64,000 nucleotides of DNA from Lacinutrix sp. Hel_I_90 (GCF_000934685.1 NZ_JYNQ01000001.1:558001-622000); one strand, 5' to 3'; numbered from the stretch's first letter, positions 34,941-44,985 are shown. The notes: a model not told the origin generated them from the sequence alone. Program-made: numbers and translations.

Positions 34941-35918
34941 ATGTTTTGCATGCACAAAAACCTTTTATCTTTACTCGTCCTTTTGTTTGTTCCATTTTTT
35001 GGGTTCTCCCAAAAAATAGATCATTTGGTTTCTTACAGAGACATTGATGCTACAGATTATTTTAGATTCAACTACGACAATGATTATTTTGCTGCTACTG
35101 ATGAGAATTATACACAAGGCTATAATTTTGAACTGGTTTCGTCACATTTTGAAAAGAATCCCATTAATGCACTATTTTTCAAATGTGATACTGTGAACAC
35201 TAAAGTGAAGTATGGTCTAGCTATAGAACACATTGGCTTTACACCAAACAATTATGCGAGTCCAAACATTCAACGTTTGGATAGACCGTTTGCAGCTGCA
35301 ATTTACTTGAAATCATTTTATATAGCGACGAACACTACATCCAAAATAAGAGTTACATCATCATTTAATATAGGGCTTATTGGCCCCGGTGCTTTTGGAG
35401 AAGAAATGCAAGTTGGTATTCATGAAGCTACTGGTAATAAAATTCCAAGAGGTTGGAAAAATCAAATAAAAAATGATCTTGTTTTAAATTACGACTTAGG
35501 CATAGAAAAACAACTGTTTGAATATAACAGACTATTTTCTATGCAAGCTAATGCTAATTTAAAACTAGGCACTCTTTTTACAAGTGCTTCAATTGGTGCT
35601 TCAACGCAAATAGGCATTATAAATTCAGTATATCAGCCTCAAAAGTCAAACAAAGCGTTTCGCTTATATTTTTATTCAGAAATAAAAGGGGCTTTTGTAG
35701 GCTACGACGCTTCTTTACAAGGTGGTCTTTTTAACAGGAATAGTCCTTACACGATTGCCTCTAATGACCTAAGACGTTTTACTGGTCAGTTAAATTATGG
35801 TATTGTTTTAAAAACAAAAACAATGTATTTTGAATACACCAGAACTACCATTACTAGAGAAATCAATTCTGTAAGCGCTGCCAATTGGGGAGGAATAAAA
35901 GTTGGATTTACTTTATAG
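34941..35918 (+). CDS. Lipid A deacylase LpxR family protein (DUF2219)
   Basis: 325 residues (322 if the ATG at 34950 is used), with signal peptide ending FFGFSQ. The LpxR pattern is present: FNYDNDYFAATDENYTQGYN carries the Asn-Asp and TDxxYTxG motifs of the active-site strand, EHIGFTPN carries the His-containing strand and DRPFAAAIYL the DRPxAG-type motif. LpxR is a 12-stranded outer-membrane barrel that removes the 3'-acyloxyacyl group of lipid A. The Gly after DRPFA is Ala here. Activity is likely but not certain. A single-gene unit. Confidence 0.85.
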   Translation: MFCMHKNLLSLLVLLFVPFFGFSQKIDHLVSYRDIDATDYFRFNYDNDYFAATDENYTQGYNFELVSSHFEKNPINALFFKCDTVNTKVKYGLAIEHIGFTPNNYASPNIQRLDRPFAAAIYLKSFYIATNTTSKIRVTSSFNIGLIGPGAFGEEMQVGIHEATGNKIPRGWKNQIKNDLVLNYDLGIEKQLFEYNRLFSMQANANLKLGTLFTSASIGASTQIGIINSVYQPQKSNKAFRLYFYSEIKGAFVGYDASLQGGLFNRNSPYTIASNDLRRFTGQLNYGIVLKTKTMYFEYTRTTITREINSVSAANWGGIKVGFTL

Positions 35919-35947
35919 TTTGAGGCAAAAAACAGGTCTGAATTTTG

Positions 35948-35955
35948 TAAATTTG
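35948..35955 (+). promoter_or_regulatory. Candidate -7 element for fumC
   Basis: TAAATTTG, full TAnnTTTG match, 22 bases before the ATG at 35978. A TTTG at 35919 is slightly too far upstream for an ideal -33 box. Confidence 0.45.
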
Positions 35956-35977
35956 TACTCTAAATAACCAAAATCAC

Positions 35978-37375
35978 ATGGAATACAGAATAGAAAAAGA
36001 CACGATGGGTGACGTACAAGTGCCTGCAGATAAGCTTTGGGGCGCACAAACAGAGCGTTCAAGAAATAACTTTAAAATTGGGGCACCAGCTTCTATGCCT
36101 TTAGAAGTAGTTTATGGTTTTGCCTATCTTAAAAAAGCAGCCGCTTATACCAATTGTGAATTAGGTGTTTTAGCAGAAGAAAAACGAGATTTAATCGCTC
36201 AGGTCTGTGACGAGATTTTAGAAGGTAAACATGATGACCAATTTCCATTAGTCATCTGGCAAACCGGTTCTGGTACGCAATCTAATATGAACGTGAATGA
36301 GGTGATTGCAAACCGAGCACATCAAATTGCTGGAAAAGTGGTGGGTGAAGGAGAGAAAACAATTCAGCCTAATGATGATGTTAATAAATCGCAATCCTCT
36401 AACGATACGTTTCCAACGGGTATGCATATTGCAGCCTATCATAAGATTGCTAAGAACACGATTCCAAATATTATTAAATTACGTAACACCTTACATGATA
36501 AAACAATAGCTTTTAAAGATGTAGTAAAAATTGGTAGAACGCATTTAATGGATGCTACGCCTTTGACTTTAGGTCAGGAATTTTCGGGTTATGTATCACA
36601 ACTCGACCATGGCTTAAAAGCTTTAAATAATACATTACCACATTTAGCTGAATTAGCTCTAGGAGGAACTGCCGTTGGTACCGGTTTAAACACACCCGAA
36701 GGTTACGACGAATTGGTTGCAAAATACATTGCGAAATTCACCAACTTGCCTTTCATCACTGCCGAAAATAAATTTGAAGCGCTAGCAGCTCATGATGCGA
36801 TTGTTGAATCTCACGGAGCATTAAAACAATTAGCAGTCTCACTTAACAAAATAGCTAATGACATTAGAATGATGGCTTCAGGACCACGTTCTGGTATTGG
36901 AGAGATCATTATTCCTGCGAATGAGCCTGGAAGTTCAATTATGCCTGGAAAAGTAAATCCAACGCAATGCGAAGCCTTAACCATGGTATGCGCACAAGTT
37001 ATGGGTAATGATGTGGCCATTACTATTGGAGGCACACAAGGACATTATGAATTAAATGTATTTAAGCCTATGATGGCAAGTAACATTTTACAATCTGCAC
37101 AACTATTAGGTGATGCCTGTGCCAGTTTTGAAGAACATTGTGCTGCTGGTATTGAGCCAAATCACGATGTTATTAAAGAATTGCTAAACAACTCTTTAAT
37201 GCTTGTTACTGCTTTAAACACCAAAATTGGTTATTATAAAGCTGCTGAAATAGCAAATACAGCTCACAAAAATGGAACAACCTTAAAAACAGAAGCGATA
37301 AATTTAGGCTATGTGACTGCTGAAGATTATGATGCTTGGGTAAGACCAGAAGACATGGTTGGTGGTTTAAAATAA
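35978..37375 (+). CDS. fumC: Class II fumarate hydratase
   Basis: A 465-residue protein with the full class II (Fe-S-free) fumarase/aspartase signature [15 protein letters not shown]. It also has the conserved blocks [36 protein letters not shown] and [18 protein letters not shown]. It hydrates fumarate to malate in the TCA cycle. Aspartase is less likely given the length and the FumC-like C-terminus ([26 protein letters not shown]). A single-gene unit ending at a hairpin. Confidence 0.95.
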   Translation: MEYRIEKDTMGDVQVPADKLWGAQTERSRNNFKIGAPASMPLEVVYGFAYLKKAAAYTNCELGVLAEEKRDLIAQVCDEILEGKHDDQFPLVIWQTGSGTQSNMNVNEVIANRAHQIAGKVVGEGEKTIQPNDDVNKSQSSNDTFPTGMHIAAYHKIAKNTIPNIIKLRNTLHDKTIAFKDVVKIGRTHLMDATPLTLGQEFSGYVSQLDHGLKALNNTLPHLAELALGGTAVGTGLNTPEGYDELVAKYIAKFTNLPFITAENKFEALAAHDAIVESHGALKQLAVSLNKIANDIRMMASGPRSGIGEIIIPANEPGSSIMPGKVNPTQCEALTMVCAQVMGNDVAITIGGTQGHYELNVFKPMMASNILQSAQLLGDACASFEEHCAAGIEPNHDVIKELLNNSLMLVTALNTKIGYYKAAEIANTAHKNGTTLKTEAINLGYVTAEDYDAWVRPEDMVGGLK

Positions 37376-37396
37376 TTAGAGAAATAAATTAAGATA

Positions 37397-37431
37397 AAAG
37401 CCCAATAAACATGTCGTCTATTGGGCTTTAC
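37397..37431 (+). terminator. Probable terminator after fumC
   Basis: AAAGCCCAATA / TATTGGGCTTT stem of 11 pairs around an 11-base loop; the T-run is short (TTTA). Confidence 0.6.
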
Positions 37432-37572
37432 TAATTCGTTAGTTAGTTTATCTTGAGAAATTTAGTGGAAAGTCATTAATAACAAGTACTTGATACTAAA
37501 ATTTCGTTTTGGTGGCCAGATTCATCGCTGTAAAACAAAATAAAATAGCTTTTCAATTTTTACATTTTATTC

Positions 37573-37580
37573 TATATTTG
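37573..37580 (+). promoter_or_regulatory. -7 element only four bases before the start codon at 37585
   Basis: TATATTTG, full TAnnTTTG match. Transcription normally starts a few bases downstream, so the mRNA would have almost no leader. Confidence 0.45.
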
Positions 37581-37584
37581 AAGT

Positions 37585-37860
37585 ATGAAAGACAAAATAA
37601 ATGATCCGAAATTTAATATAATACTCATTTTTATTTTTGAAATTATTGGCAGTACTATTGCCTTTACCGCAGATTATTCGGGCGCAGGAATGTCAGCAAT
37701 TATTATTAAATGGATTCCCGCTATCATTGGACTCCTCACTATTATTGTTTATTTTGTTTCCTCACTATTCATTAAAAAGAATAATTGGATTATTACGCTC
37801 ATTGGTATCATTCTTATAATAAGCGTGGCTGTTAATATTCATCTCACAAATTTCAACTAA
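37585..37860 (+). CDS. Small three-helix membrane protein
   Basis: A 91-residue protein with three hydrophobic segments: FNIILIFIFEIIGSTIAFTA, AIIIKWIPAIIGLLTIIVYF and WIITLIGIILIISVAVNI. They are joined by short polar loops including FIKKNN. It has no Cys, His or known motif. The start codon lies four bases after a perfect -7 element, suggesting a leaderless message. I do not recognise the family. Confidence 0.65.
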   Translation: MKDKINDPKFNIILIFIFEIIGSTIAFTADYSGAGMSAIIIKWIPAIIGLLTIIVYFVSSLFIKKNNWIITLIGIILIISVAVNIHLTNFN

Positions 37861-37996
37861 ACTACAAATAACTAGTATTTTAGAGCTTACCGTGGCCTAT
37901 TCTAGCGGATTCCTTCAATTAATCCAATACAACACCCCTTGTTTCTAAGATATTGTCCCTAAATTTATACTTTAAAATATACTTACAAAGTGCACT

Positions 37997-39232
37997 ATGT
38001 CTATTCTAATAAAAAACATTAAAGAGTTACTTCAAATTCGTGATCACGGTATTTTAAAAGTTGAAGGTCATGACATGAAAACCCTTCCAACTATAAAAAA
38101 CGCCTATCTTCTTATTGAAGACGATACGATTGTTGACTTTGGAAAAATGGAAGATTGTCATAATTATAATCCTTCAGAAACCATCGATGCTAAAGGTAAA
38201 ATAGTGCTTCCAGCGTGGTGTGATTCGCATACACATATCGTATATGCAGGAAATAGAGAACAAGAGTTTGTAGATAGAATTAATGGACTGTCCTATGAAG
38301 AAATAGCAAATCGCGGGGGTGGTATTTTAAATAGTGCAGAAGTCCTTCAAAATACTTCGGAAGAAACACTTTATCAGCAATCCGCAAAGCGTGTTGAGCA
38401 AGTGATGCAATTAGGAACTGGAGCCCTTGAAATAAAATCAGGTTACGGCTTATCTATAGACGCAGAACTTAAAATGCTTCGGGTTATCAAACGAATCAAA
38501 AAAAACTTTCCTATTAAAATAAAGGCCACTTTTTTAGGTGCGCATGCACTACCAAAAGAGTATAAAAATGATAAACAAGGGTATTTAGATTTAATAATCA
38601 ATGAGATGCTTCCGCAGATAGCAAAAGAAAACTTAGCTAATTATGTGGATGTATTTTGTGAAAAAGGCTATTTTTCACTGGAAGATACCGAAAAAATATT
38701 AGCCGCTTCAAAAGCGTTTCATTTACAACCAAAAATACATGTGAATCAATTTAATGCGTTTGGTGGTGTTGCTTTAGCCGTAAAATACAAGGCATTAAGT
38801 GTAGACCATTTAGAAGAATTAAACCAGGAGGACATTGATGCTTTAAAAGGCAGTAACACCATGCCTGTAGCCTTACCATCCTGTTCCTATTTTTTGAGTA
38901 TTCCTTATACACCGGGTCGTAGAATTATTGATGCTGGTTTACCATTAGCCTTGGCAACTGATTACAACCCTGGTTCTACACCCTCTGGGAACATGAATTT
39001 TGTAGTGAGTACTGCCTGTATTAAAATGAAACTCACTCCCGAAGAAGCGATTAACGCAGCAACTATAAATGGTGCCTATGCCATGGGAATTAGTAATGTA
39101 TGTGGAAGTATTACCAAAGGAAAAAAAGCAAATATTATAATCACAAAGGAAGTCCCTAGTTATAGTTTTTTGCCTTATGCTTTTGGAGAAAACCATATAG
39201 AGCAGGTTATTATCAATGGACTATGCCTTTAA
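37997..39232 (+). CDS. hutI: Imidazolonepropionase
   Basis: 411 residues, the expected length for HutI of the amidohydrolase superfamily. It opens imidazolone-5-propionate to N-formimino-L-glutamate, step three of histidine degradation. Metal and substrate motifs are CDSHTHIVYAGNREQEF, GTGALEIKSGYGLS, ATFLGAHALP, HVNQFNAFGG, VDHLEEL and LATDYNPGSTPSGNM. hutG lies 1.4 kb downstream on the same strand, separated by a minus-strand gene; hutH and hutU are not in the window. Confidence 0.95.
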   Translation: MSILIKNIKELLQIRDHGILKVEGHDMKTLPTIKNAYLLIEDDTIVDFGKMEDCHNYNPSETIDAKGKIVLPAWCDSHTHIVYAGNREQEFVDRINGLSYEEIANRGGGILNSAEVLQNTSEETLYQQSAKRVEQVMQLGTGALEIKSGYGLSIDAELKMLRVIKRIKKNFPIKIKATFLGAHALPKEYKNDKQGYLDLIINEMLPQIAKENLANYVDVFCEKGYFSLEDTEKILAASKAFHLQPKIHVNQFNAFGGVALAVKYKALSVDHLEELNQEDIDALKGSNTMPVALPSCSYFLSIPYTPGRRIIDAGLPLALATDYNPGSTPSGNMNFVVSTACIKMKLTPEEAINAATINGAYAMGISNVCGSITKGKKANIIITKEVPSYSFLPYAFGENHIEQVIINGLCL

Positions 39233-39552
39233 TTTTATAAGTAATTTCCGCTTTATACAATTTTGCAAACAAACTCATACTACTAACTTTAAAATCCTTT
39301 GTAATTATCTAAAGCTGTTACCTTATGGAAAAACAACTGACAGCAATGACTTCTACTCTATTCTCATGAAAAAAAAGGGGGTTTTATTCTGCAACATACA
39401 TTTTTTCTAAAAACTGTCGTGCTTTAAAATAAACAAAACGCAGGTGCCTTGTATATCGGTATTTATAAAATGAAAGGAGCAAACATAAAGGACATTCTTT
39501 AAACTCGATTTGGCAAATTCGTGAGGCCTATATTATCTCATTTAAGCGCATA
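39233..39552. other. Gap without a supported gene
   Basis: About 320 AT-rich bases between hutI and the terminator of the minus-strand coiled-coil gene. A 64-codon frame running over the hutI stop has no family resemblance. I see no RNA gene, promoter match or repeat here. Confidence 0.6.
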
Positions 39553-39590
39553 AAAAAACCTGAAAGCAAATATACCTTCAGGTCTTTTTA
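39553..39590 (-). terminator. Terminator after the coiled-coil membrane protein
   Basis: On the minus strand ACCTGAA pairs with TTCAGGT, followed by a run of seven Ts. The stop codon at 39615 is about 25 bases upstream. Confidence 0.65.
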
Positions 39591-39614
39591 AATATTTTAT
39601 TAAATCTAAGAATG

Positions 39615-40496
39615 TTATCTCAATTCATATATTGCACTCGAAACGATTTCTTTTCCATTGAAAACATTAATTTTATAGTTTCCTTCTTCAAAATCTTCAC
39701 TAGCTCTAGAAACGTACTCACAAATTGGTAAGCTTTCATTTTCGTAATTGAACTTGCTAATCACACTATAGCTAAGTGTTTCTTCTCCAAAAGTAATTTG
39801 CTCGTTTGCTCCCAAAATGTTGTTTTTAGGGTCAATAACTTGTACATACAATTCTTTATCTCCAGCTGCTACTAACTTATTTTTAGCAACCGTAAAACAA
39901 ATCTTAAGTTTATCACTACGTCTTGCGCGATCAGTAGGGATTTGTTTTCCAGAACTACGCTCAATAACTCCTGTTATTGTTAAGGTATTCGTATTTAAAG
40001 TAGAGGCGCTTTCAACGACATCAGCTAAAGTCGTGTTTTGTACTAATAAGGAGTCCGTGAACATTTTACGTTCATCTAACTGTATTTTAGTGCTATCCAA
40101 ACTCGTTGCTAATGATTGGTTTTCAACTTTTAATTGATCATTCTGTGCTAAAACAGCAGTCATTTCTTTCTGTAGCGCTAAATATTTTTTCTTATAGCTC
40201 CATAAACTTTTTAAGTTTGTTTCAGATACTTTTAATGAATCTATTAAACCATCAATACGTTGCTTAGCTTCAATTAAATTTTGATTGGCTACAGTGTTTT
40301 CGCTCAATGCTACGTCATATTGCGCTTGCATTTCGGTCAACTCGTTCAGTACTTTAGTTTTTTCTTCTACTAATATTTTTTCATTTTCCTTTTTTTCAGT
40401 ATATAAAGACGCCGAATAGACCCCTACTCCAATAAAGAGAGCGATAGCGATTCCTAAAGCGACTTTTAATCCTGTATTTACTGTGTTGTCTGCCAT
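39615..40496 (-). CDS. Membrane-anchored coiled-coil protein
   Basis: A 293-residue protein with one N-terminal helix (VALGIAIALFIGVGVYSASL). A long heptad-like region follows (~35-165: EKKENEKILVEEKTKVLNEL and onward), then a C-terminal beta-rich domain (~175-293: NTLTITGVIERSSGKQ, LKICFTVAKNKLV, ELYVQVIDPKNNI). The layout suggests an inner-membrane anchor with a periplasmic coiled coil and a small globular head. Such proteins are common in Flavobacteriaceae; the role is unknown. It interrupts the plus-strand hut genes. Confidence 0.75.
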   Translation of the reverse strand: MADNTVNTGLKVALGIAIALFIGVGVYSASLYTEKKENEKILVEEKTKVLNELTEMQAQYDVALSENTVANQNLIEAKQRIDGLIDSLKVSETNLKSLWSYKKKYLALQKEMTAVLAQNDQLKVENQSLATSLDSTKIQLDERKMFTDSLLVQNTTLADVVESASTLNTNTLTITGVIERSSGKQIPTDRARRSDKLKICFTVAKNKLVAAGDKELYVQVIDPKNNILGANEQITFGEETLSYSVISKFNYENESLPICEYVSRASEDFEEGNYKINVFNGKEIVSSAIYELR

Positions 40497-40640
40497 AATT
40501 GTTTTGTTTTTAAGGTAAAATTTAAATTTAAGGGTTAATTTTTAAGTGTGAAATTTAAGTTTTTCTTTATTAAATTTAATGTTTGTTAGTTCTTTTTTTA
40601 AATGTAAATTTATTTTTTTTTATAACCGTTTATAATTGTG

Positions 40641-41666
40641 ATGGATACACTTGTGTTAATGACCCAATCTAAAATTGAAAATTTAATTTCTAAACGTCCT
40701 TTAGAATCTAAATTTGGTGAACACGTAAAAGTATTGTCTTCTATAACCAAGAATATATACGAAGACTTAAACCTTTTAGACGTCAAGTATGTTATTTTAG
40801 GATTACCTGAAGACATTGGTGTGATTGCAAATTACGGAAAACCAGGCGCCTGCGCTACTTGGGATGCTACTATTAAAGTTTTGTTAAACACACAAAACAA
40901 CGCTTTTAATACTGCTAAAAATGTCCTTATTCTGGGCCATTTAGATTTTACTGCCGAAATAGAAAAACTATCCAAGTGGCAACAAGATACTAAAAAATAT
41001 AGTGTTAAAGCTAGGAAAGTAGTAGCCGAAATTGATAAAAGCGTTTGTGATGCCGTTTACACTATTGTAAAAGCGGGTAAAATCCCCATTCTCATTGGAG
41101 GCGGTCATAATAATGCCTACGGAAATATTAAAGGAACTTCTCTCGCTTTAAAGCATAAAATAAATGCTATTAACTTCGATGCGCATTCAGATTTTAGAGC
41201 ACTGGAAGGTCGTCACAGTGGTAATGGTTTTAGTTATGCTTTCGCAGAAGGGTTTCTGAACAATTATTTTGTATTCGGTTTACATGAAAACTATACGTCG
41301 GATACTATTTTAGAAATTTTAAAAGAAAATAAAAAATTACAGTACACAACTTTTGAGGCTATAGAAATTAGAAAGGATTTAGCTTTTAAAGCAGAAATGA
41401 AACGCGCTAAAGAGCATATCGCTAAAGGTGAATTTGGATTAGAAATTGATTGTGATGCGATAGAAAATATTCCTAGTAGCGCGCAAACCCCAAGTGGATT
41501 CTCAACTACCAGAGCAAGGCAGTTTGTAAATTACTTTGGAAAACAAAAACAGGTTGCCTATTTACACCTATGTGAAGCGGCGCCCACTAGCGAGCAAGAG
41601 TACCAAGTTGGTAAATTGATAACGTATCTCATAACAGACTTTATAAGGGCCAATAGCTATGAATAA
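40641..41666 (+). CDS. hutG: Formimidoylglutamase (arginase family)
   Basis: 341 residues from the ATG at 40641; a GTG at 40638 and an ATG at 40659 (MTQSKIENL) are alternatives. Arginase/ureohydrolase Mn ligands are visible: GGGHNNAYG (His), NFDAHSDFR (Asp-His-Asp) and EIDCDAIENIP (two Asp). It hydrolyses N-formimino-L-glutamate to glutamate and formamide. Together with hutI 1.4 kb upstream it makes up the last two steps of histidine degradation. The small membrane protein downstream overlaps it by 8 bases. Confidence 0.85.
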   Translation: MDTLVLMTQSKIENLISKRPLESKFGEHVKVLSSITKNIYEDLNLLDVKYVILGLPEDIGVIANYGKPGACATWDATIKVLLNTQNNAFNTAKNVLILGHLDFTAEIEKLSKWQQDTKKYSVKARKVVAEIDKSVCDAVYTIVKAGKIPILIGGGHNNAYGNIKGTSLALKHKINAINFDAHSDFRALEGRHSGNGFSYAFAEGFLNNYFVFGLHENYTSDTILEILKENKKLQYTTFEAIEIRKDLAFKAEMKRAKEHIAKGEFGLEIDCDAIENIPSSAQTPSGFSTTRARQFVNYFGKQKQVAYLHLCEAAPTSEQEYQVGKLITYLITDFIRANSYE

Positions 41667-41952
41667 TCGTATAAAAATAGAAAAGATAAGATTAAATCTT
41701 AACCTAGGTATTTTAGTCTATTTCTGCTTTATTATTGGTGTATACTATTTTAAAGTTGAAACACAAATTGTCAAAGTTATTGGAGAGTTATTGACCATTC
41801 CTGCGCTGTTAGGCTTAGTTGCTATTCCTATTTGGGCTTTAATAGATAATTTCAGGAACAAAAACGAGAACACATCTAGATACGTTGTTACTCTTTTAAT
41901 AACATTGCTCACATTTACCTTATTGTTTGTTGCAAATTCATATTTGAATTAA
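41659..41952 (+). CDS. Small membrane protein
   Basis: A 97-residue protein with three hydrophobic segments (LGILVYFCFIIGVYYF, LLTIPALLGLVAIPIWALI, YVVTLLITLLTFTLLFVA) and basic/Asn-rich loops. The ATG overlaps the last codons of hutG by 8 bases and the next gene starts one base after its stop, so it is in the same operon and probably translated by coupling. Family unknown. Confidence 0.7.
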   Translation: MNNRIKIEKIRLNLNLGILVYFCFIIGVYYFKVETQIVKVIGELLTIPALLGLVAIPIWALIDNFRNKNENTSRYVVTLLITLLTFTLLFVANSYLN

Positions 41953-41953
41953 G

Positions 41954-42430
41954 ATGAAGATTGTTCCCTTTAAAAACGAATATTCGAAAGAATTTTACAA
42001 TTTAAATACAGAATGGCTTAAAACCTTTTTTTACGTCGAACCTTTTGATGAAGAAGTATTATCTAAACCTGAAACCTATATTATAAACAAAGGGGGCTAT
42101 ATCTTTTTTGCTTTACTAGATAATAAAGTTGTGGGTACAGTTGCTTTAATGCCATTACCAAAACAAGAGGCTTTCGAACTGACTAAAATGGCCGTCTCAC
42201 CCAAACATCGCGGACATAAAATTGGTCAGAAACTAATGCAACATTGTATTGATTTTGCAAAGACAGAAAACTTCAACAGACTACTTCTCTATTCTAACAC
42301 AATTCTCGAAAACGCCATCTATATCTATAGGAAACATGGTTTTATTGAAATTAATGTAGAAGCAAACTGCCCTTACGAGCGTTGTAATATTAAAATGGAA
42401 TACGTTCTAAACCGCCCTAAAAATAAATAA
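41954..42430 (+). CDS. GNAT-family N-acetyltransferase
   Basis: A 158-residue protein with a complete single GNAT domain: GGYIFFALLDNKVVGTVALMPLP (beta strands 2-4), then FELTKMAVSPKHRGHKIGQKLMQHCID with the acetyl-CoA loop RGHKIG, and the C-terminal LLLYSNTILENAIYIYRKHGF. The acceptor substrate is unknown. It is the last gene of the hutG-membrane protein-GNAT run. Confidence 0.9.
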   Translation: MKIVPFKNEYSKEFYNLNTEWLKTFFYVEPFDEEVLSKPETYIINKGGYIFFALLDNKVVGTVALMPLPKQEAFELTKMAVSPKHRGHKIGQKLMQHCIDFAKTENFNRLLLYSNTILENAIYIYRKHGFIEINVEANCPYERCNIKMEYVLNRPKNK

Positions 42431-42492
42431 AAGGGTGTTTTTCCTGTATATAATTTAGTTTTTACACTCCCCCAATAATAGGTATTGAACTC

Positions 42493-42523
42493 TTGAAAAC
42501 TATTGGTTTCAGTTATACTTTTG
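42493..42523 (+). promoter_or_regulatory. Candidate promoter for the secreted-paralogue operon
   Basis: TTG (42493-42495), 20 bases, then TACTTTTG (42516-42523), the full TAnnTTTG -7 match at the expected spacing. The ATG of the first gene of the 14-kb block is 27 bases further at 42550. No comparable site is seen between later genes of the block. Confidence 0.55.
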
Positions 42524-42549
42524 AACCATAATTTAAGAATACATATCTT

Positions 42550-44949
42550 ATGAAAACTACAACCTCAAAAATAAGAATAGAATTAGTACTATGCTTCTTA
42601 GTAACTTTTATCACACAAACACTATGTGCACAAAACTTTAGTGGCTTACAGAATAAAGATTTAAATAAAATAGATGATGTAACAGGAGTACTTAGTGATA
42701 TTCTTTCCAATTTTAATGGTAAAATTGACAAGGCCACTGTAACATACGACAGTGAGCGAACATTAAAAGTAACTGTACATTTTTCTGGTACCCAAGATGG
42801 CTATTTTATAGCCAATGTATTAGCTGGCGATAAAACCAGCCAGCGTGAAATTTCTAAAATTGAATATTCACTAGAAGGAAAATCTAGCCCATTAGAACTA
42901 GAGTTCTTTTTATCTGAAAACGCCACTGAAGGTACAGCGCTATCCTCTGCCTATCTTGAAATTAAATTATCCGAAAGTAAAAATAAGTTTGTTAAAAAGA
43001 CCTTTTTATATGCTTTAAACAAGAACTGGAAGAAAGATATTAGTCCTGAAAATCTTATCATACCAATAACGCTAGAACCTATTGGTAGTGCCGCAAATTT
43101 AAAAGAAAACATTAAAACTATTGTCTTACCAATAAAAAAACCTGTATTAAAATACGACAGGTCAAAAATTAAAAATGTTGCTTTATATAAGCCAAGCAGG
43201 GCCGTAACCAATGTTAGAACTCTTAAAGCAGAAACGCCTACCTCAACCAATACTTCTACTATCGATGGTACATGGGAAAACACCGATAAAAACACAAGAA
43301 GTATTACAAAAATTATTATTTCTAATAATGGTACAAAAATTCAAGCCTTTGGTAAGTGCTCTCCTAAAGACTGTGATTGGGGAACGACAAGATTATCATC
43401 GAGCAGAGGTACTTATTATGCCACTTTTAAATTGAGTAATGGCACATCCTCTTTTAATTTTTCTATAAAAGACAATGTTATGAGTAATACACATACAAAA
43501 GTCTATAAATTGGCTTCAAAACCTAAAAAAACGACTAACAGTACGTTCAAAAAACAAATTACTCCGTTATTAGCTGCAGTTTATTATCCTTCTCTAACGA
43601 CAACAAGTACAACTGCTACAACAGAAACTACTCCTCCAGCAGATATGCAAGCGCAAGGACCAGACAATCAAGCCATATCATTATGGGAAGATTTAGTTGC
43701 AGACAATGATTTTGAATTTCCTCATGAAATCACAAATATAAGAATGGATATTTATCCAGATAAAAATAAAGCTTCTGGTATTTTTTATTATTTGCCAACA
43801 GCATATCACTTAAGATGGAATAAAGATGAAGGCTATAATTTTAAAATGACCTATGGTACAGCAGATAATGCTGAATCTACTGGAGATGTAAGAATGACAG
43901 GGACACTAACACCTGGAATTACCTCTAATGAAGTGGCTTTAATGAAATCGCTACTAGAATCTTATGTAAAAGACAATCCGCTTTACACGTATAAAGAATT
44001 AAAAATAATGCCTTTACAATCTGTACCTGCAATTTCAATTTCAGCGGGATTAGAAGGCCATTACAATATTCCTGCAAATAAAATTAACGTCTCCGTATCA
44101 TCATCTATTACAAACCCTATTGATATTTCTTGGGTAACCGATAGCAATACTAAAGAAGAAATGCAAGTCTCATTAGCACAAAGTATTGGTATTAATGGAG
44201 AAATGACTTTAGTACCTGATAGTGAAACTGTTCCTAGCCAGCTTATTCCAGTACGAATAACAATATCAGACCCTAGAACTATTGGGCGTTTTACTTTAAC
44301 TCCAAACCAATGGAGAAATGAAAACTGGGTAAATACCACAGATTTTCCTTTAAGACTAAAGAAGATACATGCGTTGATTATTGAAAAGCAAGGCAATAAA
44401 TCTATTCCATTAATTTATTCTTGGGATTTAAATGATACTGAAGTTCCCTCTAAAGCTAGTGTAAACTTCAATACATCCAAAATGCCAAGTTGGATTGAAA
44501 CTGAAAATAAAACAGAACGTATCTGGATTGATTATAACATTGTGGATTGCACCTCTTGTGTTAATAAAGTGATTGATAATCTTATTGATGGCACAATAAG
44601 TAAGGAGAAAAATATCTCTTTCGAAAGCTTCAAAATATTCGATGCTACTAACGCGGCTTTCTTAAAAATAAGAGTAAGAGCTATACAAGCAGATCCTAAA
44701 AAAGAACGCTTAATAGAACTACCGCCTGTTAGAGTTACAGAAGATTTATCTGTCTTCTCGACAGGACCTTTATACTTATCTGATGAAGAAGCACCAAGTT
44801 TTGAATATTACTTATCTGTAGTTATGGATGATGGTGTTGTGTACGATGCAGCAGATTGGATTCCTGCCAGCGATGTAGAAGTCTTTATAGGCATGCAAAA
44901 TCTAAAAGCTGCAATTCCAGAGTTAAATACACTAATTACAGAAGACTAA
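42550..44949 (+). CDS. Large secreted multidomain protein, first gene of the paralogue operon
   Basis: A 799-residue protein with signal peptide ending TLCAQ. Parts: residues ~30-200, beta-rich; ~239-325, a compact domain with GTWENTDKNTR and AFGKCSPKDCDWG (two Cys) that I have seen in secreted bacterial proteins but cannot name; ~330-375, Thr-rich linker; ~395-799, a region sharing the layout of the following paralogues. That layout opens with IFYYLPTAYHLRWN and ends in a beta-rich segment with IPLIYSWDLND and ERIWIDYNIVDC. It has no T9SS C-terminal signal or lipobox. It is probably exported to the periplasm or cell surface. Confidence 0.75.
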   Translation: MKTTTSKIRIELVLCFLVTFITQTLCAQNFSGLQNKDLNKIDDVTGVLSDILSNFNGKIDKATVTYDSERTLKVTVHFSGTQDGYFIANVLAGDKTSQREISKIEYSLEGKSSPLELEFFLSENATEGTALSSAYLEIKLSESKNKFVKKTFLYALNKNWKKDISPENLIIPITLEPIGSAANLKENIKTIVLPIKKPVLKYDRSKIKNVALYKPSRAVTNVRTLKAETPTSTNTSTIDGTWENTDKNTRSITKIIISNNGTKIQAFGKCSPKDCDWGTTRLSSSRGTYYATFKLSNGTSSFNFSIKDNVMSNTHTKVYKLASKPKKTTNSTFKKQITPLLAAVYYPSLTTTSTTATTETTPPADMQAQGPDNQAISLWEDLVADNDFEFPHEITNIRMDIYPDKNKASGIFYYLPTAYHLRWNKDEGYNFKMTYGTADNAESTGDVRMTGTLTPGITSNEVALMKSLLESYVKDNPLYTYKELKIMPLQSVPAISISAGLEGHYNIPANKINVSVSSSITNPIDISWVTDSNTKEEMQVSLAQSIGINGEMTLVPDSETVPSQLIPVRITISDPRTIGRFTLTPNQWRNENWVNTTDFPLRLKKIHALIIEKQGNKSIPLIYSWDLNDTEVPSKASVNFNTSKMPSWIETENKTERIWIDYNIVDCTSCVNKVIDNLIDGTISKEKNISFESFKIFDATNAAFLKIRVRAIQADPKKERLIELPPVRVTEDLSVFSTGPLYLSDEEAPSFEYYLSVVMDDGVVYDAADWIPASDVEVFIGMQNLKAAIPELNTLITED

Positions 44950-44985
44950 ATATTTTTATTCACCTCTTTATACTACAACCTCATC

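Noticed and set aside
39216-39410. A 64-codon frame overlapping the hutI stop
   Set aside because: No promoter, no family resemblance and an unusual Phe/Asn/Cys-rich composition typical of AT-rich non-coding DNA.
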